DNA of 64,000 nt from an uncultured Flavobacteriales bacterium (GTDB lineage Bacteria > Bacteroidota > Bacteroidia > Flavobacteriales_D > Sanyastnellaceae): NCBI GenBank assembly GCA_905478325.1, contig CAJQIB010000012.1, positions 1 through 64,000 on the forward strand, written 5' to 3'. This document shows, piece by piece, positions 24,556-33,793 of this stretch (the stretch's first letter is position 1; every line of letters begins with the position of its first letter). Under the pieces are notes generated by a model, which saw only the letters and a list, made by a program, of their open reading frames with translations, had not been told where the DNA came from and searched no databases. A program made the position numbers and the translations under genes.

Positions 24556-25125
24556 ATGATTGTTCTGCATGTCTTTCTCATTTCTTTTCTATCCCATTGC
24601 ACTGCGTTGGATACTCCGCCATCCCTCGGGCATGATTTCCATTACAGTCGCATTGAATTGAACTGGAATGCATCCACATCCACTTGGCAGGCCACCACAC
24701 GTGTCTTTACCGATGATATCGAGGAAGCGATTCAGCTGGAAAATATAAACGCAGCAGAACATCATACCGAGTCAAGGAACTCAGTGCGAGAGACGTTGAA
24801 TTTTGGGGACTCCCTCGAACACGCACAAGTCGACTCTTGGATCGCTACCTACCTATCGGGACATTGCTTGGGTTTCGCTGGACAGTCACCAGAACTGCCG
24901 ATTGAATGGGAGTTTATTGGCAAAGAAGTGGACTTTGATTTGACGTATCTGTATTTCGAATCGCAGCCAATGCCACCTCATACATCCCTCACTTTGACAG
25001 CAACGCTGTTTTTTGAGCTGTTCGAAGACCAAGTCAACGAGGTGACCTTTCAGGCTGCTGATTCAGAACTGCGAGAATGGCTCACCCCTGAAGCCCCAAG
25101 AACAACGTTTCAATGGCAACCATGA
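24556..25125 (+). CDS. DUF6702 family secreted protein
   Basis: A 189-residue protein with a short signal peptide (IVLHVFLISFLSHCTA). The mature part resembles DUF6702: HDFHYSRIELNWNASTSTWQ, ATTRVFTDDIEEAIQLEN, a central helix, and WEFIGKEVDFDLTYLYFE. The family is known from Bacteroidota, is predicted to be periplasmic and beta-rich, and has no assigned function. Transcription probably starts at the ATG itself. nth begins in an ATGA overlap with its stop. Confidence 0.78.
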   Translation: MIVLHVFLISFLSHCTALDTPPSLGHDFHYSRIELNWNASTSTWQATTRVFTDDIEEAIQLENINAAEHHTESRNSVRETLNFGDSLEHAQVDSWIATYLSGHCLGFAGQSPELPIEWEFIGKEVDFDLTYLYFESQPMPPHTSLTLTATLFFELFEDQVNEVTFQAADSELREWLTPEAPRTTFQWQP

Positions 25126-25772
25126 CCAAGAAAGAGAAAGCGACATTCATCATGTCCACGTTGGACGATCTTTACCCGGAGACTCCAATTCCACTGGATC
25201 ATAGCGACCCATTTACGCTATTAATTGCTGTACTGTTATCGGCACAATGCACCGATTTGCGTGTTAATCTCGTGACCCCTGCCCTGTTTCAATTGGCAAG
25301 TACACCGGGTAAAATGGCACAGCAAAGCATTGATGACATCCAACACATCATTCGACCGTGTGGCTTGTCTCCAGCCAAATCCAAGAACATTCACCGCCTT
25401 TCAGAAATGCTCATGGAATTCCACAATGGTATCGTTCCTGAATCGTTTGAGGCTCTTGAAGCTTTGCCAGGGGTCGGCCACAAAACAGCCTCTGTTGTCA
25501 TGTCGCAAGCTTTTGGCGTTCCCGCATTTCCCGTTGACACGCATATCCATCGCTTGATGTACCGTTGGGGACTCACAACAGGGAAAAATGTGGTCCAGAC
25601 AGAACGCGATGCCAAGCGTTTATTTCCAAGAGAAAAATGGAATGCCCTGCATCTGCAAATCATATTTTATGGTCGAGAATACAGTCCTGCTAGAGGGTTG
25701 AAATTGGAGCGCGACATCCTGTTGCTACGCTGCGGCCGACCCGCTGAAATCAGGAAATGGACCGCCCCTTGA
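25122..25772 (+). CDS. nth: Endonuclease III family DNA glycosylase/AP lyase, lacking the Fe-S cysteines
   Basis: Base-excision-repair glycosylase of 216 residues. The helix-hairpin-helix LPGVGHKTASVV carries the catalytic Lys (K122), and PVDTHIHRL the catalytic Asp (D139). In the reference enzyme the C-terminus binds a 4Fe-4S cluster through C-x6-C-x2-C-x5-C. Here the corresponding segment reads YSPARGLKLERDILLLRCGR with only one Cys, so the cluster must be absent. The fold and catalytic residues are otherwise intact. The ATG at 25122 overlaps the previous stop (ATGA); an ATG three codons upstream is an alternative. The next gene overlaps the end by 16 bases. Confidence 0.9.
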   Translation: MTKKEKATFIMSTLDDLYPETPIPLDHSDPFTLLIAVLLSAQCTDLRVNLVTPALFQLASTPGKMAQQSIDDIQHIIRPCGLSPAKSKNIHRLSEMLMEFHNGIVPESFEALEALPGVGHKTASVVMSQAFGVPAFPVDTHIHRLMYRWGLTTGKNVVQTERDAKRLFPREKWNALHLQIIFYGREYSPARGLKLERDILLLRCGRPAEIRKWTAP

Positions 25773-26674
25773 ATCCATTTAGCTACGATCAAACCTGGAC
25801 GCCAGTCCGGTTGTCCAGCACGTTCTCCCTCCCTGAACGAGTGGGCAAGCAAATTCGTCATGTCCTGTCGTGGTGCCTCCTCGCGATCCGCCATCGGGGC
25901 AAACCTCCTGTATTCATTGCTTGGCCCGATTTGCCATCGAAGCGATCCGTACTGCACAAAATTTGCCGGGAACTTGGCTGGGAGTTAACCAACCAGCCTC
26001 GTAAGAATGTCATAGGTGTTATGCGGTTTGAAGATGCCACTGAGAAATCGCTTCCGCTACCCGCATGGATTCAACATGCCCAAGTTCCCATTTTGAATAA
26101 GCAGTGTGTGGACATTCGAAAACAGACGCTAGAACGACATCATGTCACAGCGTTTGGCTACGGCATGCAAGTCAACCCCCTCGCCCATGAAGGCTTTCTA
26201 GTCATCAAGAGCGATACCAACGCGCAACATGACGGCCGCATTGTCCAAGGACCTCTCCCGCAAGGCAGCGTGCACGACACGCATGTCTATCAACGTGTCA
26301 TTAGAAACCAAGACACCGCTGACCGGTGGCTGGACTTGCGTGTCGTTTGGATCAACGGCATACTGCCCCATCTCTACTTGAAATTTAAACACGAAGACGA
26401 ACGCTTTACCAACTTGACAGCTGAAGTAACATTGGCCACAGTATCCGATTGGCTCGCTCCACAAGAAATTGAGCACATTTCCAACTTGATGGAATTGCAT
26501 CAAACTGAAGCAGCTGAGCTGGACGTTCTGCGGGATGCCGATGACGGCCGGATATACGTTGTGGACATCAACCCAACCCCTTGGGGACCTCCGGAGCAAC
26601 TCGACCGAACGCACGCTCAAACTGCCATCCATCAGATGGCAAAAAAATTGCGTCAGGCTGTCGTGACCAAATAA
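25757..26674 (+). CDS. ATP-grasp-like protein of unknown substrate
   Basis: A 305-residue cytoplasmic protein with no family I can name. Features that suggest an ATP-grasp ligase or kinase fold are HEGFLVIKSDTNAQHDGRIV (a Lys in a nucleotide-binding beta-strand, then a Gly-containing loop), WLDLRVVWINGILPHLYLKF, and near the end ELDVLRDADDGRIYVVDINP with the D...D.N pattern of the metal site, followed by PWGPP. The N-terminal part contains ILNKQCVDIRKQTLERHHV. It overlaps nth by 16 bases upstream and runs 22 bases into the convergent thrC. It may ligate an amino acid or peptide, by analogy only. Confidence 0.6.
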   Translation: MDRPLNPFSYDQTWTPVRLSSTFSLPERVGKQIRHVLSWCLLAIRHRGKPPVFIAWPDLPSKRSVLHKICRELGWELTNQPRKNVIGVMRFEDATEKSLPLPAWIQHAQVPILNKQCVDIRKQTLERHHVTAFGYGMQVNPLAHEGFLVIKSDTNAQHDGRIVQGPLPQGSVHDTHVYQRVIRNQDTADRWLDLRVVWINGILPHLYLKFKHEDERFTNLTAEVTLATVSDWLAPQEIEHISNLMELHQTEAAELDVLRDADDGRIYVVDINPTPWGPPEQLDRTHAQTAIHQMAKKLRQAVVTK

Positions 26675-27936
26675 TCCCGAAAGGCATCATAAGATGACGG
26701 GATGAGCGTACTGGATTTTTTCTTGCGCATGCAATCCTGCAGTGATACTGGTAGATCAGGCGCAATGCCGGTAGCCTGTTCAACCGTTTCACCAAATTTA
26801 GCAGGATGTGCTGTCGCAAGGGCGACAAGCGGAGCATGCACTGCTGAATTCGAGCGAAAGTCATTGGCCGCAGCAAGGGCAATCGCCGTGTGAGGACACG
26901 CCATGTATCCCCATTGTTCACGTGCAAACTGCATGGCTTTCAATGTCGCTTCATCATTCAAGGTAAAGCCTTGCATACGGGTTTGAAGCACGTCAAAATT
27001 ATTTCCACAAAGCGCTTCAATACGCGGGCGGTTGCTCGGGTCTCCGACATCCATGGCATTTGAAAACGTAGGAACAGACAATTGTGGCTCAAACGAACCC
27101 GTCTCTAAATAGGTTGCCATGCCATCATTGGCATTGTTAGCAGCGATAAACGGCAAGGCCGGCATGCCCATACTTTGCGCCAGCATACCTGCCGCTACAT
27201 TTCCGAAATTTCCACTTGGAACCACAAAGTGGGCCGGTTGTTTCATTTGCTGATAGGCCCAAGCATAATAAATCGACTGGGGAATCCAGCGGCCAATGTT
27301 GATGGAATTGGCACTCGTCAAAGGCCTCTTGCCCATCAGCTCTAGGTCCACAAAAGCTTGTTTCACCAAAGCTTGACACGCATCAAAATTGCCCTGCACT
27401 TCAAGTGCATGCACATTTTTCCCGACGGTTGTCAATTGTTGCTCCTGGATCTGGCTGATCCGCCCACTGGGGTACAAGATGACGACATCGATTCCTGGAA
27501 GATCTAAAAAACCCTGAGCTACAGCCGAACCGGTATCACCAGAAGTTGCGACCAACACCGTCAGACGTTCCTGACTGGTCTTCGTCAGCAGTCTCGCCAT
27601 AATCCTCGCTCCAACATCTTTGAAAGCAGCCGTTGGCCCATGAAACAATTCCAAAACATGCAACCCATCATCCAATTTCACCAAGGGGATGTCAAAGTCC
27701 AAGGCGTCGGCCAGCAGGTCTTTTAGAGCAGCTTCTTCAATGCATGAACCGACATAATGCTTGAGAACCTCATGCGCCAACTGAGGCAATCCCATGGAGG
27801 TCTCCTTAATACGATTCCAGTCCAAAACGGGAATATGCTCCGGAAAATAAAGCCCACGGTCTGGCGCAATACCGTCGCGCAGCGCACGCTCAAATGGACG
27901 GACAATCGAGGGGTCTGTGAGGCTAAAGAAATTCAT
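26653..27936 (-). CDS. thrC: Threonine synthase
   Basis: PLP enzyme of 427 residues that converts O-phosphohomoserine to threonine. Visible are GPTAAFKDVGARIMARL with the PLP Lys, the phosphate-binding loop VATSGDTGSAVAQGF, PSGNFGNVAAGMLA, and CPHTAIALAAA. It is the last gene of the thrA-thrB-thrC operon and its ATG overlaps the thrB stop (ATGA). The 3' end overlaps the plus-strand ATP-grasp-like gene by 22 bases. Confidence 0.95.
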   Translation of the reverse strand: MNFFSLTDPSIVRPFERALRDGIAPDRGLYFPEHIPVLDWNRIKETSMGLPQLAHEVLKHYVGSCIEEAALKDLLADALDFDIPLVKLDDGLHVLELFHGPTAAFKDVGARIMARLLTKTSQERLTVLVATSGDTGSAVAQGFLDLPGIDVVILYPSGRISQIQEQQLTTVGKNVHALEVQGNFDACQALVKQAFVDLELMGKRPLTSANSINIGRWIPQSIYYAWAYQQMKQPAHFVVPSGNFGNVAAGMLAQSMGMPALPFIAANNANDGMATYLETGSFEPQLSVPTFSNAMDVGDPSNRPRIEALCGNNFDVLQTRMQGFTLNDEATLKAMQFAREQWGYMACPHTAIALAAANDFRSNSAVHAPLVALATAHPAKFGETVEQATGIAPDLPVSLQDCMRKKKSSTLIPSSYDAFRDYLVTTA

Positions 27937-28859
27937 TCAATGATGCGGCTTCCTCGGGCTGAAATCCGAGTTTGGTGAATGTCACAGGCCATGCCTTCAT
28001 GTCGCATGAAAGCTTTTAATTCATGGGCTACTTGGGCACTGTCATCAGCGGTCATGGTCACCCAAAAAGTCGACGGACCACTGCCTGAAATGCCTCCCGC
28101 GATGGCTCCATGCCGCAGCGCAATGGTGCGAATTGGCTCAAAATGAGGAATCAACCCAGCGCGGTGTGGCCCTGCCAACAAATCTTGCAATGCCAGAGCA
28201 GCAAGGGCTCCATCATCCTGGTAGCAAGCCGCTGTAAACACACCCAGCCAGCGCGCCTGATCTACAGCGTCTACAAATGCAACGCTCTCTGGCAGCACTT
28301 TACGGGCATCTTCCGTTCGAATCGCTACATCGGGATGCAGAACCACCACATGCCAATCCCTTGGAAACGGAATGGACATGGGCAAACCACGAGGAGGACA
28401 CAAGACCAACCCTCCCATCAAGGCAGGCGCAACGTTGTCAGCATGACGCGATCCACTGGCCAAGGCCTCTCCATCAAGAGCATGTGGCAACAAGGCGTCA
28501 GGGCTCAGCCCTGCGTTCAACAATGCATTCAATGCAAACACAGCACCTGCAGCACTCGCTGCACTTGAACCGATTCCACTTCCAGGCTTGATTTCTTTGA
28601 AAATATCCAATTCCAATCCACAGGGATTACCAAGCGCGTTCAACAAACTCTGAGCCGCCACTCCAGCAACATTGAGAGACGTCTCCAATGGGAGGTCTGC
28701 ACCTTCGATAAGCCGAATGTTCACGCAGCCGACAGCGTCAGTACGTCGCATAACAAGCCGTTCACCTGGTCCTGATAAGGCGCATCCCAAACCATCAAAA
28801 CCAACATTGATATTGGCCAAGGTGGCAGGTGTCCAAACGGAAATCTCAGTGCGGTGCAT
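27933..28859 (-). CDS. thrB: Homoserine kinase
   Basis: GHMP-family kinase of 308 residues that phosphorylates L-homoserine. The N-terminal strand TPATLANINVGFDGLGCAL and the ATP loop IKPGSGIGSSAASAAGAVF are typical, as is the C-terminal GAIAGGISGSGPSTFWVT motif. It starts eight bases after the thrA stop and ends in an ATGA overlap with thrC, so the three genes form one operon. Confidence 0.95.
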   Translation of the reverse strand: MHRTEISVWTPATLANINVGFDGLGCALSGPGERLVMRRTDAVGCVNIRLIEGADLPLETSLNVAGVAAQSLLNALGNPCGLELDIFKEIKPGSGIGSSAASAAGAVFALNALLNAGLSPDALLPHALDGEALASGSRHADNVAPALMGGLVLCPPRGLPMSIPFPRDWHVVVLHPDVAIRTEDARKVLPESVAFVDAVDQARWLGVFTAACYQDDGALAALALQDLLAGPHRAGLIPHFEPIRTIALRHGAIAGGISGSGPSTFWVTMTADDSAQVAHELKAFMRHEGMACDIHQTRISARGSRIIE

Positions 28860-28867
28860 GGTTTGCT

Positions 28868-31318
28868 TTATTTAGCTGGAAGCAGTGTGTAAATATCCGA
28901 AAAAACACCACTTGCCGTCAATTCAGCTCCCGCACCACTTCCTTGGATTACAAGAGGCTTTTCGGCATAGCGTTGGGTTTTTATGGCCAGGGCGTTGTCT
29001 GAATGTTTTAACCCATAAAAGGGATGGTCAACCGAAAGCTTCTGCATTTCAATACGACATGAACCTGCCTCCCATGATGCAATGAGTCGCATGCGCAATC
29101 CTGACCGCTTGGCATCATCAAATTCTTGTTGCAATGCACTGCCCCATTTTTTCAAATTGAGCATGAACTCCTCCTTTGTTCCATCAAAAGCCGCTTTCGG
29201 TAAAAAGCCGATGTTCTCTATGTCCATCATCTCCATCTGATCGCCAGCCTCTCGGGAAAGAATGAGCAATTTTCGTGCGACATCCACCCCCCCCAAATCC
29301 AATCGAGGATCGGGCTCCGTAAACCCCTTCTGCTTGGCGAGCAAAACAGCTTCAGCAAAGGAACTTCCTTCATCCATCTCGCTGCAAATAAAATTGACAG
29401 AACCACTCAACACGGCTTCGATCCGTAAAACATGATCTCCCGACTTCTTCAATTCGCGCAACGTTTTGATGATTGGCAAAGCCGCTCCTACGTTCGTCTC
29501 ATTCAGAAATCGAGCATTGTTCGGGTGTCCCTTCAAAACCATACGCTCCCAATCCTCTTGCGTGCCTGTGGCGGCAATTTTATTGGATGTCACTACAGAT
29601 ATCCCCGTTTCCAGATTTTTCAAGCTCAGCGCAGCAACGTCAGCAGAGGCTGTATTGTCCACCCACACAGAACGATCCAATCGCATCGCGGCAAAGGCTT
29701 CCTGGGCCTCCGAAATCGTTGTCATCGGCTGTCCCTCTTGCAAACACGTCTTCCATGCATCCAATGGAATTCCCGATTCATTCACATGAAACGTTGAACT
29801 GTTCGCAATGCCCACTACCCGCATTTCCACATCCTCTTCCAACAACCGCTCTTGCGCATCCTGCAGTTGACGCAACAACGCAGAACCGACTTGTCCTACG
29901 CCAGCACAAAAGAGATGCAAGCGACGCGTGGGAGGCTCGAAAAATACGCGGTGCAACGCTCTCAGCGCGACGTCGACATCAGAACTGCCTAGAACGATTG
30001 AAATATTGCGTTCTGTGCTTCCTTGGGCGATAGCGCGAATGTTGATTTCTTGGTCTCCAAGTGCCTTAAAAGCCCTTCCACTTAAACCGATCTCGGAAGC
30101 CATGCCCTCACCCACCAATGCGACAATGCTCAGATCAGAATCCACTCGAATTGGAGACAGACGCCCCAAAACAAGATCAGCCTCCAACTCTTCATGCAAA
30201 GAAGCCAACGCTGCATCCAGGTCTTCATCCGACAATCCGATGGTCATGCTCTGTTCAGAAGAACTTTGCGTAATGAAAATCACATTGACCTGCCGCTGTG
30301 CCAAAGAAGAAAATATTCGCCTTGAGAATCCCGATCGCGCAATGGTCACGCCACCTTCGAGCGTAATCAAGGAAATATTAGAAACACTTGAAAGTCCCCG
30401 AACCACCGCTTTTCCTTTGGGCTTTGACACGATTAAAGTGCCGGGATGAGTTGATTCAAAGGTGCTCCTGACAATCAACGGAATTCCGGCTTCTTTCAAC
30501 GGAGCTATGGTCGGATGGTAAATCACCTTTGCCCCAAAATGGCACAATTCCATGGCCTCTTCATAACTCATGGTATCGATAATACGCGCAGCCGAAACAA
30601 TGCGAGGGTCCGCAGTCAGCATGCCCGGTACATCCGTTGATTTCTCCATGCAATTGGCCTGGACAGCCCGTGCAATCAATGACGCTGTGTAATCACTCCC
30701 TCCTCGTCCCAACGTCGTTGTAGAACCATCTGGCCCCGAGCCAATAAACCCTTCCGTGATTAGAACATCAAAATTTAAGTCTGATTGAACACCTTGAAGG
30801 ATGGCCGGCAAACTTGCATCCAATTGAACGTGAGCATTTCCATGCTGTCCATCCGTGGAAATCCAACTACGGGCATCCACACGTCGAACAGATAGCCCAC
30901 GGTGGCTTAGATAGGCGCTTACCATGGCGACAGCGATGCGCTCCCCAAATGAGGCCATGTGGTCAGAACTCTTGGGACTCAATTCACCCAATAAATTCAA
31001 TCCACGACAAAACTCTTCGAGTTCATCAAACATCTGAAGAAGCTCCTGCTGCACCAATGGAGCGTGCTCATCCAGCGCTAGTTTTTGACACACCTCTACA
31101 TGACGCGTTCGAATGGCCGCTAAGGGTTCATGAAAGAGCGCTTGTCCTGATGCCGCCGCTGCGCCAAGCTGAAGCAAGGCATTCGTCATTCCACCCATTG
31201 CTGAACAAACAACAATTCTTTGGACACCCTTCCGTTCAATGAGAACATCACCAACGCGCTGCATAGCCGTCGATGTCGCCAGGGAACTTCCACCAAATTT
31301 GAGTACCTCTAAATCCAT
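28868..31318 (-). CDS. thrA: Bifunctional aspartokinase / homoserine dehydrogenase
   Basis: Fusion protein of 816 residues catalysing the first and third steps of the threonine pathway. The N-terminal kinase has KFGGSSLATSTAM and GRGGSDYTASLIA. Two central ACT domains (SNISLITLEGGV; SIVALVGEGMASEIGLSG) form the likely allosteric threonine-binding region. The C-terminal dehydrogenase has the NAD(P) motif CAGVGQVGSALLRQL and FSDVN-like substrate region. First gene of thrABC. No leader peptide rich in Thr/Ile codons or attenuator hairpin is visible in the 103 bases before it, so feedback inhibition may be the main control. Confidence 0.96.
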   Translation of the reverse strand: MDLEVLKFGGSSLATSTAMQRVGDVLIERKGVQRIVVCSAMGGMTNALLQLGAAAASGQALFHEPLAAIRTRHVEVCQKLALDEHAPLVQQELLQMFDELEEFCRGLNLLGELSPKSSDHMASFGERIAVAMVSAYLSHRGLSVRRVDARSWISTDGQHGNAHVQLDASLPAILQGVQSDLNFDVLITEGFIGSGPDGSTTTLGRGGSDYTASLIARAVQANCMEKSTDVPGMLTADPRIVSAARIIDTMSYEEAMELCHFGAKVIYHPTIAPLKEAGIPLIVRSTFESTHPGTLIVSKPKGKAVVRGLSSVSNISLITLEGGVTIARSGFSRRIFSSLAQRQVNVIFITQSSSEQSMTIGLSDEDLDAALASLHEELEADLVLGRLSPIRVDSDLSIVALVGEGMASEIGLSGRAFKALGDQEINIRAIAQGSTERNISIVLGSSDVDVALRALHRVFFEPPTRRLHLFCAGVGQVGSALLRQLQDAQERLLEEDVEMRVVGIANSSTFHVNESGIPLDAWKTCLQEGQPMTTISEAQEAFAAMRLDRSVWVDNTASADVAALSLKNLETGISVVTSNKIAATGTQEDWERMVLKGHPNNARFLNETNVGAALPIIKTLRELKKSGDHVLRIEAVLSGSVNFICSEMDEGSSFAEAVLLAKQKGFTEPDPRLDLGGVDVARKLLILSREAGDQMEMMDIENIGFLPKAAFDGTKEEFMLNLKKWGSALQQEFDDAKRSGLRMRLIASWEAGSCRIEMQKLSVDHPFYGLKHSDNALAIKTQRYAEKPLVIQGSGAGAELTASGVFSDIYTLLPAK

Positions 31319-31421
31319 AGTCAGAATAATGATTCTCTTGGATTCTGAACATTACAGAAAGCCCAATTAAGAACGTTTATCCCCTTACGGAAATGCAGTC
31401 CAATGGTTTCAGGAAATCATC

Positions 31422-32246
31422 TCAAGCGTTATCCGGAGCGAATTTACCGATGACTTCTTCGCTCACACCTGTACTGGAGAACCCTCCATCATGAAACAGG
31501 TTTTGCATGGTCACAAAGCGAGTCAAATCACTGAATAGGGTTACACAATAGTCTGCGCAAGCCAACCCGTCGGCATTGCCGAGAGGACTCATGGACTCAC
31601 TGTACGCGATGAATTCATCAAATCCTTTCACGCCGCTCCCTGCAGTCGTAATGGTCGGACTTTGGCTCACCGTGTTGATGCGCACTTTCTTGGCAACGCC
31701 ATAGTGGTATCCGAAGCTACGGGTGATGCTTTCCAACAAACTCTTGGCATCGGCCATGTCCCCATAGTCAGGGAAAATTCGCTGTGCAGCGATGTAGGTC
31801 AATGCGACCACACTCCCCCAATCACTGATGGCATCCATCTTTTTCGCGACAGCCAACGTCTTGTGCAAACTAATCGCACTGACATCCAAGGTCGTCTGAA
31901 GCCAATTGTAATTGATGTCCGTATAGTGCTTGCCCTTGCGCACGTTGGGACTCATACCAATGGAGTGTAAGACAAAATCCACCTGGCCACCAAAGTGCTC
32001 CATCGCACCTTCGAATAAACCGGTGAGGTCTTCCACGCTTGTCGCATCCGCAGGGATCACGGGAGCATTTCCAACGATTTTTGAAAGCTCGTGAATCTCT
32101 CCCATTCGCATCGCTACAGGAGCATTGGTCAAAACCAATTCTGCCCCTTGCGCATGCGCCTGGATCGCTGTTTTCCAAGCAATCGATTGATCATTCAATG
32201 CACCAAACACGATGCCTTTCTTCCCTTTCAATAAATTCTCAGCCAT
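31422..32246 (-). CDS. fabI: Enoyl-[acyl-carrier-protein] reductase (NADH)
   Basis: Last step of each fatty-acid elongation cycle. This 274-residue SDR-fold protein has the nucleotide loop GIVFGALNDQSIAWKTA, the LHSIGMSP strand, and the YxxxxxxK active site in FPDYGDMADAKSLLES. The C-terminus LFHDGGFSSTG is family-typical. The in-frame ATG nine codons upstream (32273) falls inside the promoter box, so I chose 32246, whose product starts MAENLLKGKKG. It is located between the GlcD-like gene and thrA on the same strand. Confidence 0.93.
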   Translation of the reverse strand: MAENLLKGKKGIVFGALNDQSIAWKTAIQAHAQGAELVLTNAPVAMRMGEIHELSKIVGNAPVIPADATSVEDLTGLFEGAMEHFGGQVDFVLHSIGMSPNVRKGKHYTDINYNWLQTTLDVSAISLHKTLAVAKKMDAISDWGSVVALTYIAAQRIFPDYGDMADAKSLLESITRSFGYHYGVAKKVRINTVSQSPTITTAGSGVKGFDEFIAYSESMSPLGNADGLACADYCVTLFSDLTRFVTMQNLFHDGGFSSTGVSEEVIGKFAPDNA

Positions 32247-32270
32247 AGTAAGTGGATTGCAAATAAGCCG

Positions 32271-32278
32271 CAAACGTA
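32271..32278 (-). promoter_or_regulatory. -7 box TACGTTTG upstream of fabI
   Basis: On the minus strand TACGTTTG lies 24 bases before the fabI ATG at 32246 and would give a leader of about 20 bases. Confidence 0.45.
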
Positions 32279-32313
32279 GGGAGGATTTTTGAATCCTCCA
32301 TTGTTCCCGTGCT

Positions 32314-33711
32314 CTATTCAGATGGCATGATCTTCTGAGGGTTCAAAATGCCCTTGGGATCGAAGACACGTTTAATGCCATGCATCAATTCGAGGTGGCG
32401 CGGTGAAAAGGCTACATCCATGTATGGACGTTGCACCCATCCGATGCCGTGCTCTCCGCTCAATGTCCCTCCCATGTCTACCACAGACTCGAATATCAAT
32501 CGAATGGCAACAGGGAGCTCTTGGCTCCAAGCAACATCTGACAGGCCACCTTTCAAGATATTGACATGGAGGTTCCCATCTCCTGCATGGCCATAGCACA
32601 CACTTTCAAATCCGAATTTTTTTCCAATCGCTTTGACAGCAAGCAACAATTCCGGCAATTTGGCACGAGGGACAACCGTGTCCTCTTCTTTGTACACACT
32701 GGCCGCTTTCACCGCCTCTCCGACTCTCCGCCTCAAAAACCACAACTTCTCTTGTGCTGCTGCATCATCCGCGAAAAGAGGATCCTTTGCTCCACAAGAC
32801 TCCAATACCGGCAAGATTGATTCCATTTGAGGAAGCAAATCTTCGGAGCGAAATGCATCCACCTCGATCAGCAAATGGGCTTGAACATCCTCATCAATCT
32901 TCAGAGAAAAGTCTCCTGTAAACTCTTGAGCCAATGCAATTGCTGATCGCTCCATAAACTCCATTGCAGAGGGCTGAATTCCTGCTTGGAAAATTGCAGA
33001 AACGGCCTCACAAGCCTTCTCAGCACTTGAGAATGGCACCAACAATAGTGCTTTGAACATAGGCAATGGCAACAATTTTAACGTGGCCTCAGTGATGATT
33101 CCCAACGTGCCCTCGCTTCCAACCATCAGCTGGGTCAAATTGTATCCCGTGCTGTTTTTCAAGGTGTTTGCCCCCGTTCGAATCACGGATCCATCGGCCA
33201 GCACCACCTCCAAATTGAGAACCCAATCCTTGGTGACACCGTACTTAACAGCCCGCGGACCACCGCTGTTTTCTGCGATGTTGCCCCCAATGGAACAGGA
33301 GCCCCTTGACGCTGGATCAACGGCATAAAACAGGCCCTTTTCAGCAACGGTATCTTGCAAACTCTCCACAATGACTCCCGGCTGTACACGCACTTGCAAA
33401 TTCCGTTCATCTACCTCCAAAATAGAATTCATGCGACGCATGGAGAGGGCAATTCCTCCCTCAACGGCCAAGGCCCCTCCGCTGAGCCCAGTGCGCGCGC
33501 CTGCAGCAGTGACCGGTATCGCATGAGCGGAAGCCCATTGCATTAACGCAGACACCTCGTCAGTGGTTGTTGGTTCAACAACAACATCTGGAGGAAAGTG
33601 CAAGTCCTCTGTTTCATCCCGGCTTTCCCGTTGAATGGAATCCGCATCACTGAGGATTTTCATGCCTGATGGCATGGCCTTTTTTAAACCAATGATCCAA
33701 TCGCTACTCAT
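32314..33711 (-). CDS. GlcD-like FAD-linked oxidase (D-2-hydroxyacid/glycolate type)
   Basis: A 465-residue FAD-binding PCMH-type oxidoreductase. The FAD segment reads VTAAGARTGLSGGALAVEGG, IGGNIAENSGGPRAVKYG and GSEGTLGIITEATLKL. The C-terminal FAD-oxidase half ends with SVCYGHAGDGNLHVNI and TLSGEHGIGWVQRPY, matching the glycolate oxidase GlcD and D-lactate dehydrogenase family. The exact hydroxyacid substrate cannot be read. The frame extends to an ATG at 33729, but TATGTTTG ends four bases before the ATG at 33711, which I take as the start. Confidence 0.88.
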   Translation of the reverse strand: MSSDWIIGLKKAMPSGMKILSDADSIQRESRDETEDLHFPPDVVVEPTTTDEVSALMQWASAHAIPVTAAGARTGLSGGALAVEGGIALSMRRMNSILEVDERNLQVRVQPGVIVESLQDTVAEKGLFYAVDPASRGSCSIGGNIAENSGGPRAVKYGVTKDWVLNLEVVLADGSVIRTGANTLKNSTGYNLTQLMVGSEGTLGIITEATLKLLPLPMFKALLLVPFSSAEKACEAVSAIFQAGIQPSAMEFMERSAIALAQEFTGDFSLKIDEDVQAHLLIEVDAFRSEDLLPQMESILPVLESCGAKDPLFADDAAAQEKLWFLRRRVGEAVKAASVYKEEDTVVPRAKLPELLLAVKAIGKKFGFESVCYGHAGDGNLHVNILKGGLSDVAWSQELPVAIRLIFESVVDMGGTLSGEHGIGWVQRPYMDVAFSPRHLELMHGIKRVFDPKGILNPQKIMPSE

Positions 33712-33715
33712 GCTC

Positions 33716-33723
33716 CAAACATA
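33716..33723 (-). promoter_or_regulatory. -7 box TATGTTTG four bases before the GlcD-like start
   Basis: On the minus strand TATGTTTG is followed by GAGC and the ATG at 33711. It lies inside the longer open frame and therefore argues that the upstream ATG at 33729 is not used. Confidence 0.55.
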
Positions 33724-33793
33724 ATTCATGGCAGCGGAATATTACACCGGTCGAGCACTTGCTATCTTGTGCCCTACAACAACGCCTGACGAC

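Noticed and set aside
29473-30449. Plus-strand frames of up to 186 codons inside thrA
   Set aside because: Shadows of the well-supported aspartokinase/homoserine dehydrogenase on the minus strand.
31319-31421. A possible thr operon attenuator or leader peptide upstream of thrA
   Set aside because: I found no short frame rich in Thr or Ile codons and no terminator/antiterminator hairpin pair in this stretch.
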